This document shows positions 1 to 8,348 of a DNA stretch of 64,000 nucleotides, one piece after another. The notes below the pieces were generated by a model. The model made no database searches. It had not been told where the DNA came from and saw only the letters and a program-made list of their open reading frames with translations. This DNA comes from Antarcticimicrobium luteum (GTDB lineage: Bacteria > Pseudomonadota > Alphaproteobacteria > Rhodobacterales > Rhodobacteraceae), in contig NZ_SMUV01000065.1 in NCBI RefSeq assembly GCF_004358185.1, positions 86,218 to 150,217 on the forward strand, given 5' to 3'. The stretch's first letter is position 1; each line of letters begins with the position of its first letter. The position numbers were made by a program, and so were the translations under genes.

Positions 1-591
1 GCGGTGGAGCTGCGCATCGTCGATGATGCCGGGGCGGACGTTGCCCCGGGCCAGCCGGGCGAATTGCTGATCCGCCGCTCCGGCCCCGACCCGCGCCTCG
101 GCTTCTTTACCTGCTATTACAAGAACCCCGAGGCCACGGCAGAGGCCTGGGAAGGCGGCTATTTCCACACCGGCGACATCGTGCGGCAACAAGCGGACGG
201 CAATATGTTCTTCGTCGATCGCAAGAAGAACGTGATCCGCCGTTCGGGCGAGAATATCGCGGCGGTCGAGGTGGAATCGGTGCTGATGCGCCACCCGGAG
301 ATCACCGCCGCCGGCGTCGCCCCGGTGCCGGACCCGGTGCGCGGGGACGAGGTTTTCGCCTGCCTCGCCGTCGCCGACCCCTCGCCGGAAAAGGCGCAGC
401 AGATCGCGCAATGGGCGCTGACCCAAATGGCCTATTACAAGGTGCCCGGCTACATCGCCTTCGTCGACACGCTGCCGCTGACCGCCACCCAGAAGATCCA
501 GCGTGCCGCGTTGAAAACGCTTGCCACAGAGCTTCTGGCGGCGGGCAAGGCGCATGACACCACCGCGCTGAAGAAACGGCAGGTGGCCTGA
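1..591 (+). CDS. Acyl-CoA synthetase (AMP-forming), C-terminal part
   Basis: This is the 3' end of an ANL-superfamily ligase whose start lies before the window. The visible part has the hinge-region motif TGDI followed by DRKKNVIRRSGENIA and the C-terminal lid ending LPLTATQKIQR, where the Lys is the adenylation-step lysine. The family activates a carboxylic acid to its CoA thioester with ATP. The lid resembles crotonobetaine/carnitine-CoA ligase-like members, but the substrate cannot be read from this portion. The stop TGA overlaps the ATG of the next gene, so it belongs to the catabolic operon running to at least 4505. Confidence 0.85.
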   Translation, partial: AVELRIVDDAGADVAPGQPGELLIRRSGPDPRLGFFTCYYKNPEATAEAWEGGYFHTGDIVRQQADGNMFFVDRKKNVIRRSGENIAAVEVESVLMRHPEITAAGVAPVPDPVRGDEVFACLAVADPSPEKAQQIAQWALTQMAYYKVPGYIAFVDTLPLTATQKIQRAALKTLATELLAAGKAHDTTALKKRQVA

Positions 592-1757
592 TGGCGCGGC
601 TGGGCTATGACGGGGTGGTGGTGACGGCGCCGGTCTCGGTGCCCTACGAGCGCTATTCCATCGAGACCGCCCATTGGTGGATCGCCCGCGCCCTGCGCGG
701 CACCCTGCAAGCGGCCGGGCTGAAACCGGCCGAGCTGGACGGCTTCACCGTCTCCAGCTTCACGCTCTTCCCCGATACCGCCGTGGGGCTGACCCAGCAT
801 CTGGGCCTGTGCCCGCGTTGGCTGGACCATATCCCCATGGGCGGGGCGAGCGGCGTGATCGCCCTGCGCCGGGCCGCCCGGGCGGTACAGGCGGGGGACG
901 CCGATATCGTCGCCTGCGTCGCCGGCGACACCAACCATATCGACAGTTTCCGCAGCCTTCTGTCCAGCTTCTCGCGCTTTGCCTCGGATGCCTCCTACCC
1001 CTATGGCTATGGCGGACCGAACGCGAATTTTGCCCTTTTGACAGACCGTTACATGCAGGACTTTAACGCAACGCGTGAGGATTTCGGCCGCATCTGCGTG
1101 GCACAGCGCGACAATGCCCTGCGCAACCTGAATGCGGTGATGAAAAAGCCGCTGACGATGGAGGCCTATCTGAACGCCCGCCCCATTGCCGACCCCATCG
1201 CGCTCTATGACTGCGTGATGCCCTGCGCCGGGGCCGAGGCCTTTCTGGTGATGCGCGAGGAGGAGGCGATAAAACGCAACCTCCCCTTCGCCCGCATCAA
1301 GGGTACCATCGAACGCCACAACGCCCATGCCGGGAACCCGATCCAGTTGCGCGGCGGCTGGACCCTCGACGTGGACGATCTTTACGGCATGGCCCAATGC
1401 GCGCCCGAGGATATGGACCTGGTGCAGACCTATGACGATTACCCGGTGATCTCGATGATGCAGATCGAGGATCTTGGGTTCTGCGACAAGGGCGGCGCGC
1501 CGGAGTTCCTGCGGGGCCGCGACATGACGGTGACCGGGGATTTCCCGCATAACACCAACGGCGGCCAGCTTTCGGCCGGCCAGGCCGGCGCGGCGGGCGG
1601 TTTCATCGGGCTGGTCGAGGCGATCCGCCAGGTCACCTGGACCGCCGAGGGCACACAGGTGCCGGGCGCGCGGCGCGCCCTCGTCTCCGGCTTTGGCATG
1701 ATCAACTACGACCGCGGCGTCTGTTCCGCCGCCGCCATTCTGGAGGGCGCCGCATGA
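591..1757 (+). CDS. Thiolase-fold protein lacking the thiolase nucleophile (lipid-transfer/Ltp2-like)
   Basis: This 388-residue protein has the SCP2/nonspecific lipid-transfer thiolase fold. The loop that normally holds the nucleophilic Cys reads GGASG (residues 84-88), with Gly in the Cys place, and the C-terminal GHP-type motif reads GQAG (330-333), so the catalytic His is also absent. Known homologues of this kind (Ltp2) are retro-aldolases that need a DUF35 partner and use Tyr residues. Y281, Y284 and Y373 are candidates here. A DUF35 gene follows with a 4-base overlap (start 1754), which supports an aldolase-type or acyl-transfer complex rather than a thiolase. The partnership is inference. 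Confidence 0.8.
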   Translation: MARLGYDGVVVTAPVSVPYERYSIETAHWWIARALRGTLQAAGLKPAELDGFTVSSFTLFPDTAVGLTQHLGLCPRWLDHIPMGGASGVIALRRAARAVQAGDADIVACVAGDTNHIDSFRSLLSSFSRFASDASYPYGYGGPNANFALLTDRYMQDFNATREDFGRICVAQRDNALRNLNAVMKKPLTMEAYLNARPIADPIALYDCVMPCAGAEAFLVMREEEAIKRNLPFARIKGTIERHNAHAGNPIQLRGGWTLDVDDLYGMAQCAPEDMDLVQTYDDYPVISMMQIEDLGFCDKGGAPEFLRGRDMTVTGDFPHNTNGGQLSAGQAGAAGGFIGLVEAIRQVTWTAEGTQVPGARRALVSGFGMINYDRGVCSAAAILEGAA

Positions 1758-3004
1758 CCGATCCGTTGCAGCCCCCGGTCAAGAAGAACCCGCAAAAGCG
1801 CACCGTTTCGCCCACCCGTCCGCCCGAAAGCCGCAGCCGCGCCGCGCTGGGCCTGACGGCGGCGGCGGCCGAGGGGCGCTTTGCCCTGCAATGCTGCGCC
1901 GAGTGTGGCGCGGTGCAATATCCGCCGCGCGACGCCTGCTGCGCCTGCCTGTCCGTGGCGCTGGACTGGCGCGATGTTTCGCCCAAAGGCCAACTCATCG
2001 CCGAGACCCGCATCCGCGCCACCACCAGCCTCTATTTCCGCGACCGGCTGCCCTGGCGGACCGGCACCGTGCAGCTGGACGTCGGGCCATCGGTGATTTG
2101 CCATGTGCATGGCGAATGCGAAAAAGGTGCGCGGGTGGAACTGTGGAACCGGCTCGACCGCGCCGGACAGGGGGTGCTGATCGCGGTCCCCGAGGAAAGG
2201 ACTCCGAACATGCAGGACGACCCGCAACTGCGCGCGATGACCTCCGACCCCAAGCACCGCCGGGTGCTGATCACCGACGGGCGCGCCCCCAACGCCCCGG
2301 CACTGACCAAGGCATTGCTGGCCGCCGGCGCCGCGAGCGTGTTCCTCGGCGAGGGAGAGACCTGGCGCCCCTATCCAGAACGCACCGCGCTGGAGGCGCT
2401 GGGGGTCGAGTTTCTGCCGCTCGACGTCACTGACACCTCCTCGGTCAATCGCATGGCCTCGGAATACGGCGGCAAGGTGGACATCCTGATCAACAATGCC
2501 CGCTTTTTGCGCCCCGGCGGCGTGCTGGCGCGCGGCGACACCGGGTTCGCGCGGGACGAGATCGAGGTGAATTACCTGGGGTTGATGCGGCTGGCCCAGG
2601 CCTTTGGCCCGGCGATGTGCGGACGCACCGGCGACGGGGTGAATTCCGCCGTCGCATGGGTCAATATCCTTGCCGCAACATCGCTTTCCAACAGCCCGGA
2701 AATGGGGTGTTTTTCCGCCTCGCAGGCCGCCGCACGGGCGCTGAGCCAAAGCCTGCGCGGCGAATTCCGCACCTCAGGCCTCAGGGTGATGAACGTCTAT
2801 GTCGGCCCCACCGAGGACGACTGGCACCAGCCGCTGCCGCCGCCCAAGGTGGCGCCGGGCGCGCTGGCCCGCGATGTGGTCTCCGGTCTGAGGAACGGCC
2901 TGGAGGATGTCTACTGCGGCGATGTGGCGAAGGACATGTCCCTTAAATTCGCTCGTGATCCCAAGGTATTGGAACGCGAACTTACCATGGGAGGTGAGAC
3001 ATGA
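1754..3004 (+). CDS. DUF35 zinc-ribbon/OB protein fused to a degenerate short-chain dehydrogenase
   Basis: This 416-residue protein has two parts. Residues about 30-145 form a DUF35 module: rubredoxin-like zinc ribbon with C48-x2-C51 and C62-x2-C65, then an OB fold. Residues about 168-400 follow an SDR fold but lack the catalytic signature. The nucleotide loop reads TDGRAPN instead of TGxxxGIG, and the YxxxK motif reads FSASQ (F320, Q324), so both the Tyr and the Lys are replaced. NNA (247-249) is kept. The second half is therefore probably a structural or ligand-binding pseudo-enzyme. It overlaps both neighbours by 4 bases. DUF35 proteins partner thiolase-fold enzymes such as the one just upstream. 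Confidence 0.82.
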   Translation: MTDPLQPPVKKNPQKRTVSPTRPPESRSRAALGLTAAAAEGRFALQCCAECGAVQYPPRDACCACLSVALDWRDVSPKGQLIAETRIRATTSLYFRDRLPWRTGTVQLDVGPSVICHVHGECEKGARVELWNRLDRAGQGVLIAVPEERTPNMQDDPQLRAMTSDPKHRRVLITDGRAPNAPALTKALLAAGAASVFLGEGETWRPYPERTALEALGVEFLPLDVTDTSSVNRMASEYGGKVDILINNARFLRPGGVLARGDTGFARDEIEVNYLGLMRLAQAFGPAMCGRTGDGVNSAVAWVNILAATSLSNSPEMGCFSASQAAARALSQSLRGEFRTSGLRVMNVYVGPTEDDWHQPLPPPKVAPGALARDVVSGLRNGLEDVYCGDVAKDMSLKFARDPKVLERELTMGGET

Positions 3005-3783
3005 CCGCCCTTGCGAACCTCGCCGCGGCGCTGGCCGGCGGCGACGTCGAGGTGATCGACCTCACCCATACGCTCGACCCGGATTTCCCGGTGATCGTGC
3101 TGCCCCCCGAATTCGGCCAATGCGCCCGGTTCCGCATGGAAGAGATCAGCGCCTATGACCACCGCGGCCCGGGCTGGAAATGGCACAACATCTCCATGTC
3201 CGAACACACCGGCACCCATTTCGACGCCCCCTGCCACTGGGTCTCGGGGCGCGACCTGCCACAATCGGCGGTGGACGAGATCCCGGTGGACCGTTTCGTC
3301 GGCCCGGTGGTGGTAATCGACTGTTCGGCGCAATCGGCGCAAGACCCGGACTTCCTGATGACCCCCGCGCATATCGAGGCCTGGGAGACCGAACATGACC
3401 GCATCCCGGAGGATGCCTGGGTGCTGATGCGCTCCGACTGGTCGAAGAAATCCGGCGCCGCCTACCTGAATATGGCCGACGACGGCCCGCATTCCCCGGG
3501 GCCGTCCCCCGAGGCGATCCGCTTCCTGATCGAAGAGCGCAACATCCTCGGCTTCGGCACCGAAACCGTGGGCACCGACGCCGGTCAGGGCATGCATCTG
3601 AGCCCGCCTTATCCTGCCCATTTCCTGCTGCACGGCGCGGGCAAATACGGGCTGCAATGCCTCTGCGGCCTCGACCGCCTTCCGCCCACCGGCGCGATAT
3701 TGATGGCCGCGCCGCTGAAGATCCGCAACGGCACCGGCAGCCCGCTCCGGGTGCTCGCTCTCGTCGAAAAGGACAGCGCATGA
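3001..3783 (+). CDS. Cyclase-family metal-dependent hydrolase
   Basis: This 260-residue member of the cyclase/arylformamidase family (PF04199) has the metal-binding signature HTGTHFDAPCH at residues 69-79, whose His and Asp residues bind Zn or Mn. The family includes bacterial kynurenine formamidase (KynB), isatin hydrolase and polyketide-cyclase-like hydrolases. Position inside a plus-strand acid-CoA/TRAP operon, and not in the tryptophan operon 10 kb away, argues for hydrolysis of a cyclic or amide intermediate of this pathway. A role as the missing kynurenine formamidase cannot be excluded. The start overlaps the upstream stop (ATGA) and the stop overlaps the next ATG. Confidence 0.85.
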   Translation: MTALANLAAALAGGDVEVIDLTHTLDPDFPVIVLPPEFGQCARFRMEEISAYDHRGPGWKWHNISMSEHTGTHFDAPCHWVSGRDLPQSAVDEIPVDRFVGPVVVIDCSAQSAQDPDFLMTPAHIEAWETEHDRIPEDAWVLMRSDWSKKSGAAYLNMADDGPHSPGPSPEAIRFLIEERNILGFGTETVGTDAGQGMHLSPPYPAHFLLHGAGKYGLQCLCGLDRLPPTGAILMAAPLKIRNGTGSPLRVLALVEKDSA

Positions 3784-4505
3784 CCGATTACACCGCCGTC
3801 ATCACCGGGGCGTCGAAGGGCATCGGCGCCGATCTGGCCCAAAGGCTGCTGGAGCGCGGCTATCGGGTGATCTCGATCGCCCGCCACGACCCGGAGTTCA
3901 CCCACGACAACCTGCTCAGCGTCACCTGCGACCTGCTCGACCCCAAGGCGGTGGCGCAGGCCGCAACCGACATCGGCGCCGTGCATGAGGTCACCCATTT
4001 CATCCACAATGCAGGGCTGATCTGGCCCAATCTGCTGGAGGAAGCAAAACCAGAAGACCTTCTGGGCCTGACCCAGATCCACCTCGGCAGCGCGCTGACG
4101 CTGCTGCAATCCTTCCTGCCGGCGATGAAGGCGCGCCGCTTTGGCCGCGTCGTATTCAACGGCTCGCGCGCCGCCCTCGGCGTGCCGACCCGCACCGCCT
4201 ATTCGGCGACCAAGGCGGGGATGATCGGCATGGCCCGCACCTGGGCGCTGGAACTGGCGCCGCACGGGATCACCGTCAACGTGGTCGCGCCCGGCCCGGT
4301 GCGCACCGACAATTTTTGGGGTATCATCGACAAGGACAGCGAACAGGAGGCTGCGCTGGCCGCACGACTCCCCGTCGGACGGCTGGGCGAGGTCCGCGAC
4401 ATCTCAAACGCCTTTTTGTTCTTCTGCGATCCCGAGAACGGCTTTGTCACTGGCCAGACGCTCTATGTTTGTGGCGGCGCCAGTATCGGAACCCTGCAAT
4501 TGTGA
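3780..4505 (+). CDS. Short-chain dehydrogenase/reductase
   Basis: This is a 241-residue classical SDR. TGASKGIG (9-16) is the dinucleotide loop, NAG the structural motif at 77-79, S129, Y141 and K145 (YSATK) the catalytic triad, and the C-terminal GQTLYVCGG is typical. It should oxidise a secondary alcohol or reduce a ketone with NAD(P). The ATG at 3780 was chosen because it overlaps the preceding stop by 4 bases. A longer in-frame extension is open but has no typical SDR residues. Unlike the SDR domain two genes upstream, every catalytic residue is present, so this one is likely the active dehydrogenase of the operon. Confidence 0.88.
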   Translation: MTDYTAVITGASKGIGADLAQRLLERGYRVISIARHDPEFTHDNLLSVTCDLLDPKAVAQAATDIGAVHEVTHFIHNAGLIWPNLLEEAKPEDLLGLTQIHLGSALTLLQSFLPAMKARRFGRVVFNGSRAALGVPTRTAYSATKAGMIGMARTWALELAPHGITVNVVAPGPVRTDNFWGIIDKDSEQEAALAARLPVGRLGEVRDISNAFLFFCDPENGFVTGQTLYVCGGASIGTLQL

Positions 4506-4595
4506 GGGGGGAGCCAAAGGATATTTGCGTTTGTTAACCCGTGCCCCGAAGATGAATCCAAAAAACCAATAAACCAACAGAAGAGGAACACACCA

Positions 4596-5627
4596 ATGAT
4601 GATGAAACGCCTGATCACCACATTCGCCGCCGGCATCACCGCGGCGGGGCTGACCGCCGGCGCGGCGCTGGCCCAGACCGAACTGACCTATTCGTCCTGG
4701 ATTCCCTGGACCCACCCGGTCAACCTCAACATCTACATCCCCTGGATGGAAGCCATCGAGAAGGAGAGCGAAGGGCGCATCACCTTCAAGCGTCTGCCCA
4801 AGCCGGTCGGCTCGCCGCCGGCCCATTTCGACGCGGTGCGCACCGGCCAGGCCGATGTCGCCTTTACCGTCCACGGCTATGCGCGCAAACGTTTTGCCGC
4901 CTATCTCTTTGCCGAACTCCCGTTTCTCGGCGACCGGGCCGAGACCACCTCGATCGCGCTGCAACGCACCCATGACAAGTTTCTGGCCGACAAGGGGTTC
5001 TATGACGGCGTGCACCTGATCGGCATGAACATGCACGGCCCCGGCCAGGTCCACCATTCCAAGAAGAACATCCTGTCCCCGGCCGACATGGAGGGGCAGA
5101 AGATGCGCACCGGCGGCCCGATCCCGCTGGCCATCGTCGAGGGTTGGGGCGGCGTCTCGATCCGCCAGCCCTCGCCGAAATCCTACGAGATTCTGTCCTC
5201 CGGCATCGCCGACGGAATCCTGTTCCCCTATGAAAGTGTCACCAGTTTCAACCTGACCGACCTGGTGCCCTATTCGACCAATCTGCCCGGCGGCTGGTAC
5301 TCCTCCAGCCACTTCCTGATCATGAACCAGGCCAAGTACGATGCGCTGTCGGCCGAGGACAAGGCGGTGGTCGACAAGTATTCCGGCGAGGCCTTTGCCA
5401 AGCTGGCCGGCCAGGGCTGGGACCGGATCAACGACAAGGGACTCGAGGACGTGCTGGCCAACGGCAACACGGTCGTCGATGCGCCTGACGAGCTGATCGC
5501 CGCCGTCGAAGAGCTGAACAAGGGGTTTCTGGAAACCTATTACCAGAACGCCGCCGAGGTGGGCATCGATGGCAAGGAAATGCTCGATTACTTCAAGGCC
5601 CAGGTTGCCGAGCTTTCGGCTCAGTAG
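4596..5627 (+). CDS. TRAP transporter periplasmic substrate-binding protein (DctP family)
   Basis: This 343-residue protein starts with a Sec signal peptide (residues 1 to about 26, ending ALA before QTELT) and continues with the DctP fold: GQKMRTGGP, followed by the GILFPYES segment and a C-terminal helix rich in acidic residues. DctP proteins bind organic acids in the periplasm and pass them to the DctQM membrane complex. A purine-rich ribosome site (AGAAGAGGAA) precedes the ATG after a 90-base gap, so translation is independent although the gene is co-directional with the upstream enzymes. The ligand is unknown; a carboxylate used by the flanking CoA-ligase and decarboxylase genes is the natural guess. 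Confidence 0.92.
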   Translation: MMMKRLITTFAAGITAAGLTAGAALAQTELTYSSWIPWTHPVNLNIYIPWMEAIEKESEGRITFKRLPKPVGSPPAHFDAVRTGQADVAFTVHGYARKRFAAYLFAELPFLGDRAETTSIALQRTHDKFLADKGFYDGVHLIGMNMHGPGQVHHSKKNILSPADMEGQKMRTGGPIPLAIVEGWGGVSIRQPSPKSYEILSSGIADGILFPYESVTSFNLTDLVPYSTNLPGGWYSSSHFLIMNQAKYDALSAEDKAVVDKYSGEAFAKLAGQGWDRINDKGLEDVLANGNTVVDAPDELIAAVEELNKGFLETYYQNAAEVGIDGKEMLDYFKAQVAELSAQ

Positions 5628-5648
5628 GCGCGGCAGGGAGAGCCTGAA

Positions 5649-6164
5649 TTGGACCTGAAATCCACCTACGGGACCGCGGAGCATATCCGCGGTCTCACCC
5701 CGCTGGCCGGGTTGTTGTCGCGCATCGCGTGCCTGCTGCTCTTTGCCATGATGATGTTCACTTTTGCCGATGTGGTCGGGCGTTATTTCTTTTCCAGCCC
5801 CCTGCCCGCGGCCTATGAGGTCGTCTCTCTGATGATGCCGGCACTGATCTTTTGCGCGCTGCCGCTCACCGTGTTGCGCGAGGGGCATGTCACCGTCGAT
5901 CTGCTGGATGCGATCACCCCCGCCCCGGTGGCGCGGGTCCAGGCCGTGATCGTCCACCTTGTCAGCGCCGCCGCGCTGGCGCTGATTTCATGGCGGCTGG
6001 TGATCCGGTCGATCGATCAGCGCACCTATGAAGAGGTCACCGACGAGCTGTTTCTTGAGCTCTGGCCGTTCAGCGCCGTCATGGCGGTGCTCTGCGCCAT
6101 TGCAGCGATCGCCGCGCTCGCCAATGCCGGGCTGAGTGCGACCCGCCGAAAAGCCCGGGGGTAG
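5649..6164 (+). CDS. TRAP transporter small permease subunit (DctQ family)
   Basis: This 171-residue protein has four predicted membrane helices, at about residues 24-45, 57-80, 97-120 and 138-160. It has the DctQ-type loop between helices two and three with a conserved acidic LREGHVTVDLL stretch. The start codon is TTG at 5649, preceded by GGGAG. The gene sits 21 bases after dctP and 7 bases before dctM. DctQ supports the large permease and docks the binding protein. The order P-Q-M is the standard TRAP arrangement. Confidence 0.88.
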   Translation: MDLKSTYGTAEHIRGLTPLAGLLSRIACLLLFAMMMFTFADVVGRYFFSSPLPAAYEVVSLMMPALIFCALPLTVLREGHVTVDLLDAITPAPVARVQAVIVHLVSAAALALISWRLVIRSIDQRTYEEVTDELFLELWPFSAVMAVLCAIAAIAALANAGLSATRRKARG

Positions 6165-6171
6165 TCCAGTC

Positions 6172-7464
6172 ATGACCGTAGCCCTGATCGGCCTTGCCGT
6201 CCTTCTCATTCTCGCGTTTCTCCGCATCCCCATCGCCTTTGTCATGGCGCTGGTGGGGTTTGCCGGAATGGCCTGGGTCAACAGCCCCACGGCGGCCTTG
6301 TACAACGTCGGCCAGACCGCCTTTGACGCCGCCATCAACTACGAGCTGTCGGTGGTGCCGCTGTTCGTTCTGATGGGCAATTTCGTCGCCCGCGCGCATC
6401 TCGCGGCCGAACTCTATAACGCCTCCAACGCCTTTCTCGGCCACCGCAAGGGCGGGCTGGCCATGGCCACCGTCGTGGCCTGCGGCGGGTTCAGCGCGAT
6501 CTGCGGCTCGTCGCTGGCGACCGCCGCCACCATGTCCAAGGTGGCGATGCCCTCGATGCGCCGCTTTGGCTATGCGGATTCTCTGGCCACCGGCTCCATT
6601 GCCGCCGGCGGCACGCTGGGCATCCTGATCCCGCCCTCGGTTCTGCTAGTGATCTACGGCATTCTCACCCAGCAGAGCATCGGCAAGCTGTTCGCCGCCG
6701 GCATCCTGCCGGGGCTGATCGGCGTTCTGTTCTATCTCTTCGCGGTCCGCTATGTCACCTGGCGGCGCCCCGAGGCCGGCCCCGCCGGCGAGCGGCAGGA
6801 CTGGCCGCAGCGGTTTCGCGCGTTGTCCTCGGTCTGGGGGGTGATCCTGCTTTTCGCTCTGGTCATGGGCGGCATCTATGGCGGCGTGTTCAGCCCGACC
6901 GAGGCCGCCGGGATCGGCGCGATGGGCGCCTTTGCCTTTGCGCTGCTGCGCGGCGCGCTGAGCTGGCGGGTGCTGTGGGAAATCCTCGAGGAAAGCGTGG
7001 CGACCACCGCGATGCTCTTCGCGGTGCTGATCGGCGCGCTGCTGTTCGCCAACTTCATCAATTTCACCGACTTCCCACAGGCACTGGTGCGCATCGCCAT
7101 GCAGTTTCAGGACACCCCCTGGCTGGTGATCGCGGCCATTCTGGTGATCTATATCCTGCTGGGCTGCGTCTTCGAGAGCATGTCGATGATCCTGCTCACC
7201 GTGCCGATCTTCTACCCGCTGATCGTACAGCTGGGCTATGATCCGATCTGGTTCGGCATCGTGGTGGTGGTGGTGACCGAGATCAGCCTGATCACCCCGC
7301 CGGTGGGGCTCAACGTCTTCGTGCTGCGCGGGGTTCTGCCCGATGTGAGCACCGGCACCATCTTCAAGGGGGTCACGCCGTTCTGGGTGGCCGATATCTT
7401 CCGGCTCACGCTGATCGTGCTGGTGCCGTGGGTATCGACCTGGCTGGCCACCTATGTCGTCTGA
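6172..7464 (+). CDS. TRAP transporter large permease subunit (DctM family)
   Basis: This 430-residue, about 12-helix permease drives sodium-coupled uptake in TRAP systems. Family features include the two pseudo-repeats, CGGFSAICGSS in the first and FESMSMILLTVPIF in the second, the GTLGILIPPS motif, and LITPPVGLNVFV near the end. The ATG at 6172 gives the usual N terminus; an upstream GTG at 6136 would overlap dctQ and add a non-hydrophobic extension. Only 7 bases separate the stop from the convergent FAH-family gene. With dctP and dctQ it forms one importer. Confidence 0.92.
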   Translation: MTVALIGLAVLLILAFLRIPIAFVMALVGFAGMAWVNSPTAALYNVGQTAFDAAINYELSVVPLFVLMGNFVARAHLAAELYNASNAFLGHRKGGLAMATVVACGGFSAICGSSLATAATMSKVAMPSMRRFGYADSLATGSIAAGGTLGILIPPSVLLVIYGILTQQSIGKLFAAGILPGLIGVLFYLFAVRYVTWRRPEAGPAGERQDWPQRFRALSSVWGVILLFALVMGGIYGGVFSPTEAAGIGAMGAFAFALLRGALSWRVLWEILEESVATTAMLFAVLIGALLFANFINFTDFPQALVRIAMQFQDTPWLVIAAILVIYILLGCVFESMSMILLTVPIFYPLIVQLGYDPIWFGIVVVVVTEISLITPPVGLNVFVLRGVLPDVSTGTIFKGVTPFWVADIFRLTLIVLVPWVSTWLATYVV

Positions 7465-7471
7465 CCCCCGC

Positions 7472-8251
7472 TCATTCGGCGAGGGTGAAGCCGACGCGGC
7501 CCAGCCCGCCCATGGTGACCTCGACCCGGCCCGTCTCGGGGGCCAGCGCCCGCAGCGGCAAATGGGTCCCGCACATCACCACCATGCCGGGGATCAGTCG
7601 CAACCCGCGCGCGGCCAGATGCCCGATCAGCCAGGCCACCGCGTCGCCCGGGTGCTGCGGGGCGGCGCCGCGCGCCTCGGCGACCCGGGCGCCGTCCAGA
7701 TCCAGCGTCACCTCCAGCCCGTCGAGGTCCAGCTCGCCCGGCTCGATGCGGCCCGCGCCCAGCACGATGCCGGCGTTGAAGACATTGAGCGCGATGGCCT
7801 GCGCCAGCTCCACCTTTGGCATCGGAATGCCGCGCTGGTCGATCAGCTCGATCGCCGGGCGAAAACAGTCGATCGCCTCCATCGCGGCCGCGCGGTCCAC
7901 CGGCCCGGAGAGGTCGGCCACCCCCGCCCCCATCACCGCGGCGAGCTCCGGCTCGACGGCGATCTCCTGAAACCGGGATTTGTGCAAAACCGCGTCGTTT
8001 TCGTACAGTTCGCCCGCGAACAACCGCCCCGAGACCGGCTCGGACACGCCGAAATGCGCCATCTGCGGGGCCCCGTTCACCGCCAGCTTGTAGCCCGCCA
8101 CCGGCAGGCCCACGGCGGCGACATAGGCATCCTGGAACGCATAGGCCGGTGCCAACGACGCCCCGTCCAGCCCCTGCGGCGCCTCGAACCGCTCCACCCG
8201 CTTGCGCACCCCTGCCGCGGCCTGCGCCGCCACGTCCAACCCATTGTCCAT
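7472..8251 (-). CDS. Fumarylacetoacetase-family hydratase (2-oxopent-4-enoate hydratase-like)
   Basis: This 259-residue protein matches the MhpD-type 2-keto-4-pentenoate hydratase/4-oxalocrotonate decarboxylase group. The ExE metal-ligand pair (E100, E102 in AVEPEL) and Lys of GYKLAV are visible, and the C terminus has the GxHLPL segment. The family adds water to, or decarboxylates, 2-oxo-enoates with Mg. The ATG at 8251 has an AGGGAG ribosome site; a longer frame upstream lacks homology. It faces the dehydratase gene across 97 bases, so the two probably share regulatory DNA. In context it may process a 2-oxo acid made by the neighbouring IlvD/Edd enzyme. Confidence 0.85.
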   Translation of the reverse strand: MDNGLDVAAQAAAGVRKRVERFEAPQGLDGASLAPAYAFQDAYVAAVGLPVAGYKLAVNGAPQMAHFGVSEPVSGRLFAGELYENDAVLHKSRFQEIAVEPELAAVMGAGVADLSGPVDRAAAMEAIDCFRPAIELIDQRGIPMPKVELAQAIALNVFNAGIVLGAGRIEPGELDLDGLEVTLDLDGARVAEARGAAPQHPGDAVAWLIGHLAARGLRLIPGMVVMCGTHLPLRALAPETGRVEVTMGGLGRVGFTLAE

Positions 8252-8348
8252 TCTGCAAAAGCTCCCTGCCTGTCGCATTTCCGGTCGCGCCCATGTTGAC
8301 GCCCGCGCGCCCCGAAATCTAGGCTGAACCGTCATTCCCGGAGACCCC
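8252..8348. promoter_or_regulatory. Divergent promoter region between FAH-family hydratase and IlvD/Edd dehydratase
   Basis: This 97-base gap separates two divergent genes. On the plus strand TTGACG at 8296-8301 followed after 16 bases by TCTAGG at 8318-8323 is a weak candidate promoter for the dehydratase-dehydrogenase-decarboxylase unit. The minus strand carries AGGGAG just before the hydratase ATG. No clear operator palindrome was recognised. The promoter assignment is inference. Confidence 0.3.

Noticed and set aside
3001..3783. Naming the cyclase-family gene kynB
   Set aside because: The HTGTHFDAPCH motif is shared by the whole family, the protein is longer than usual KynB, and it is in another operon. 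It remains only a possibility.
4404..5957. 517-codon minus-strand open frame opposite the TRAP binding protein
   Set aside because: Low-complexity antisense translation; the plus-strand dctP has signal peptide, ribosome site and family motifs.
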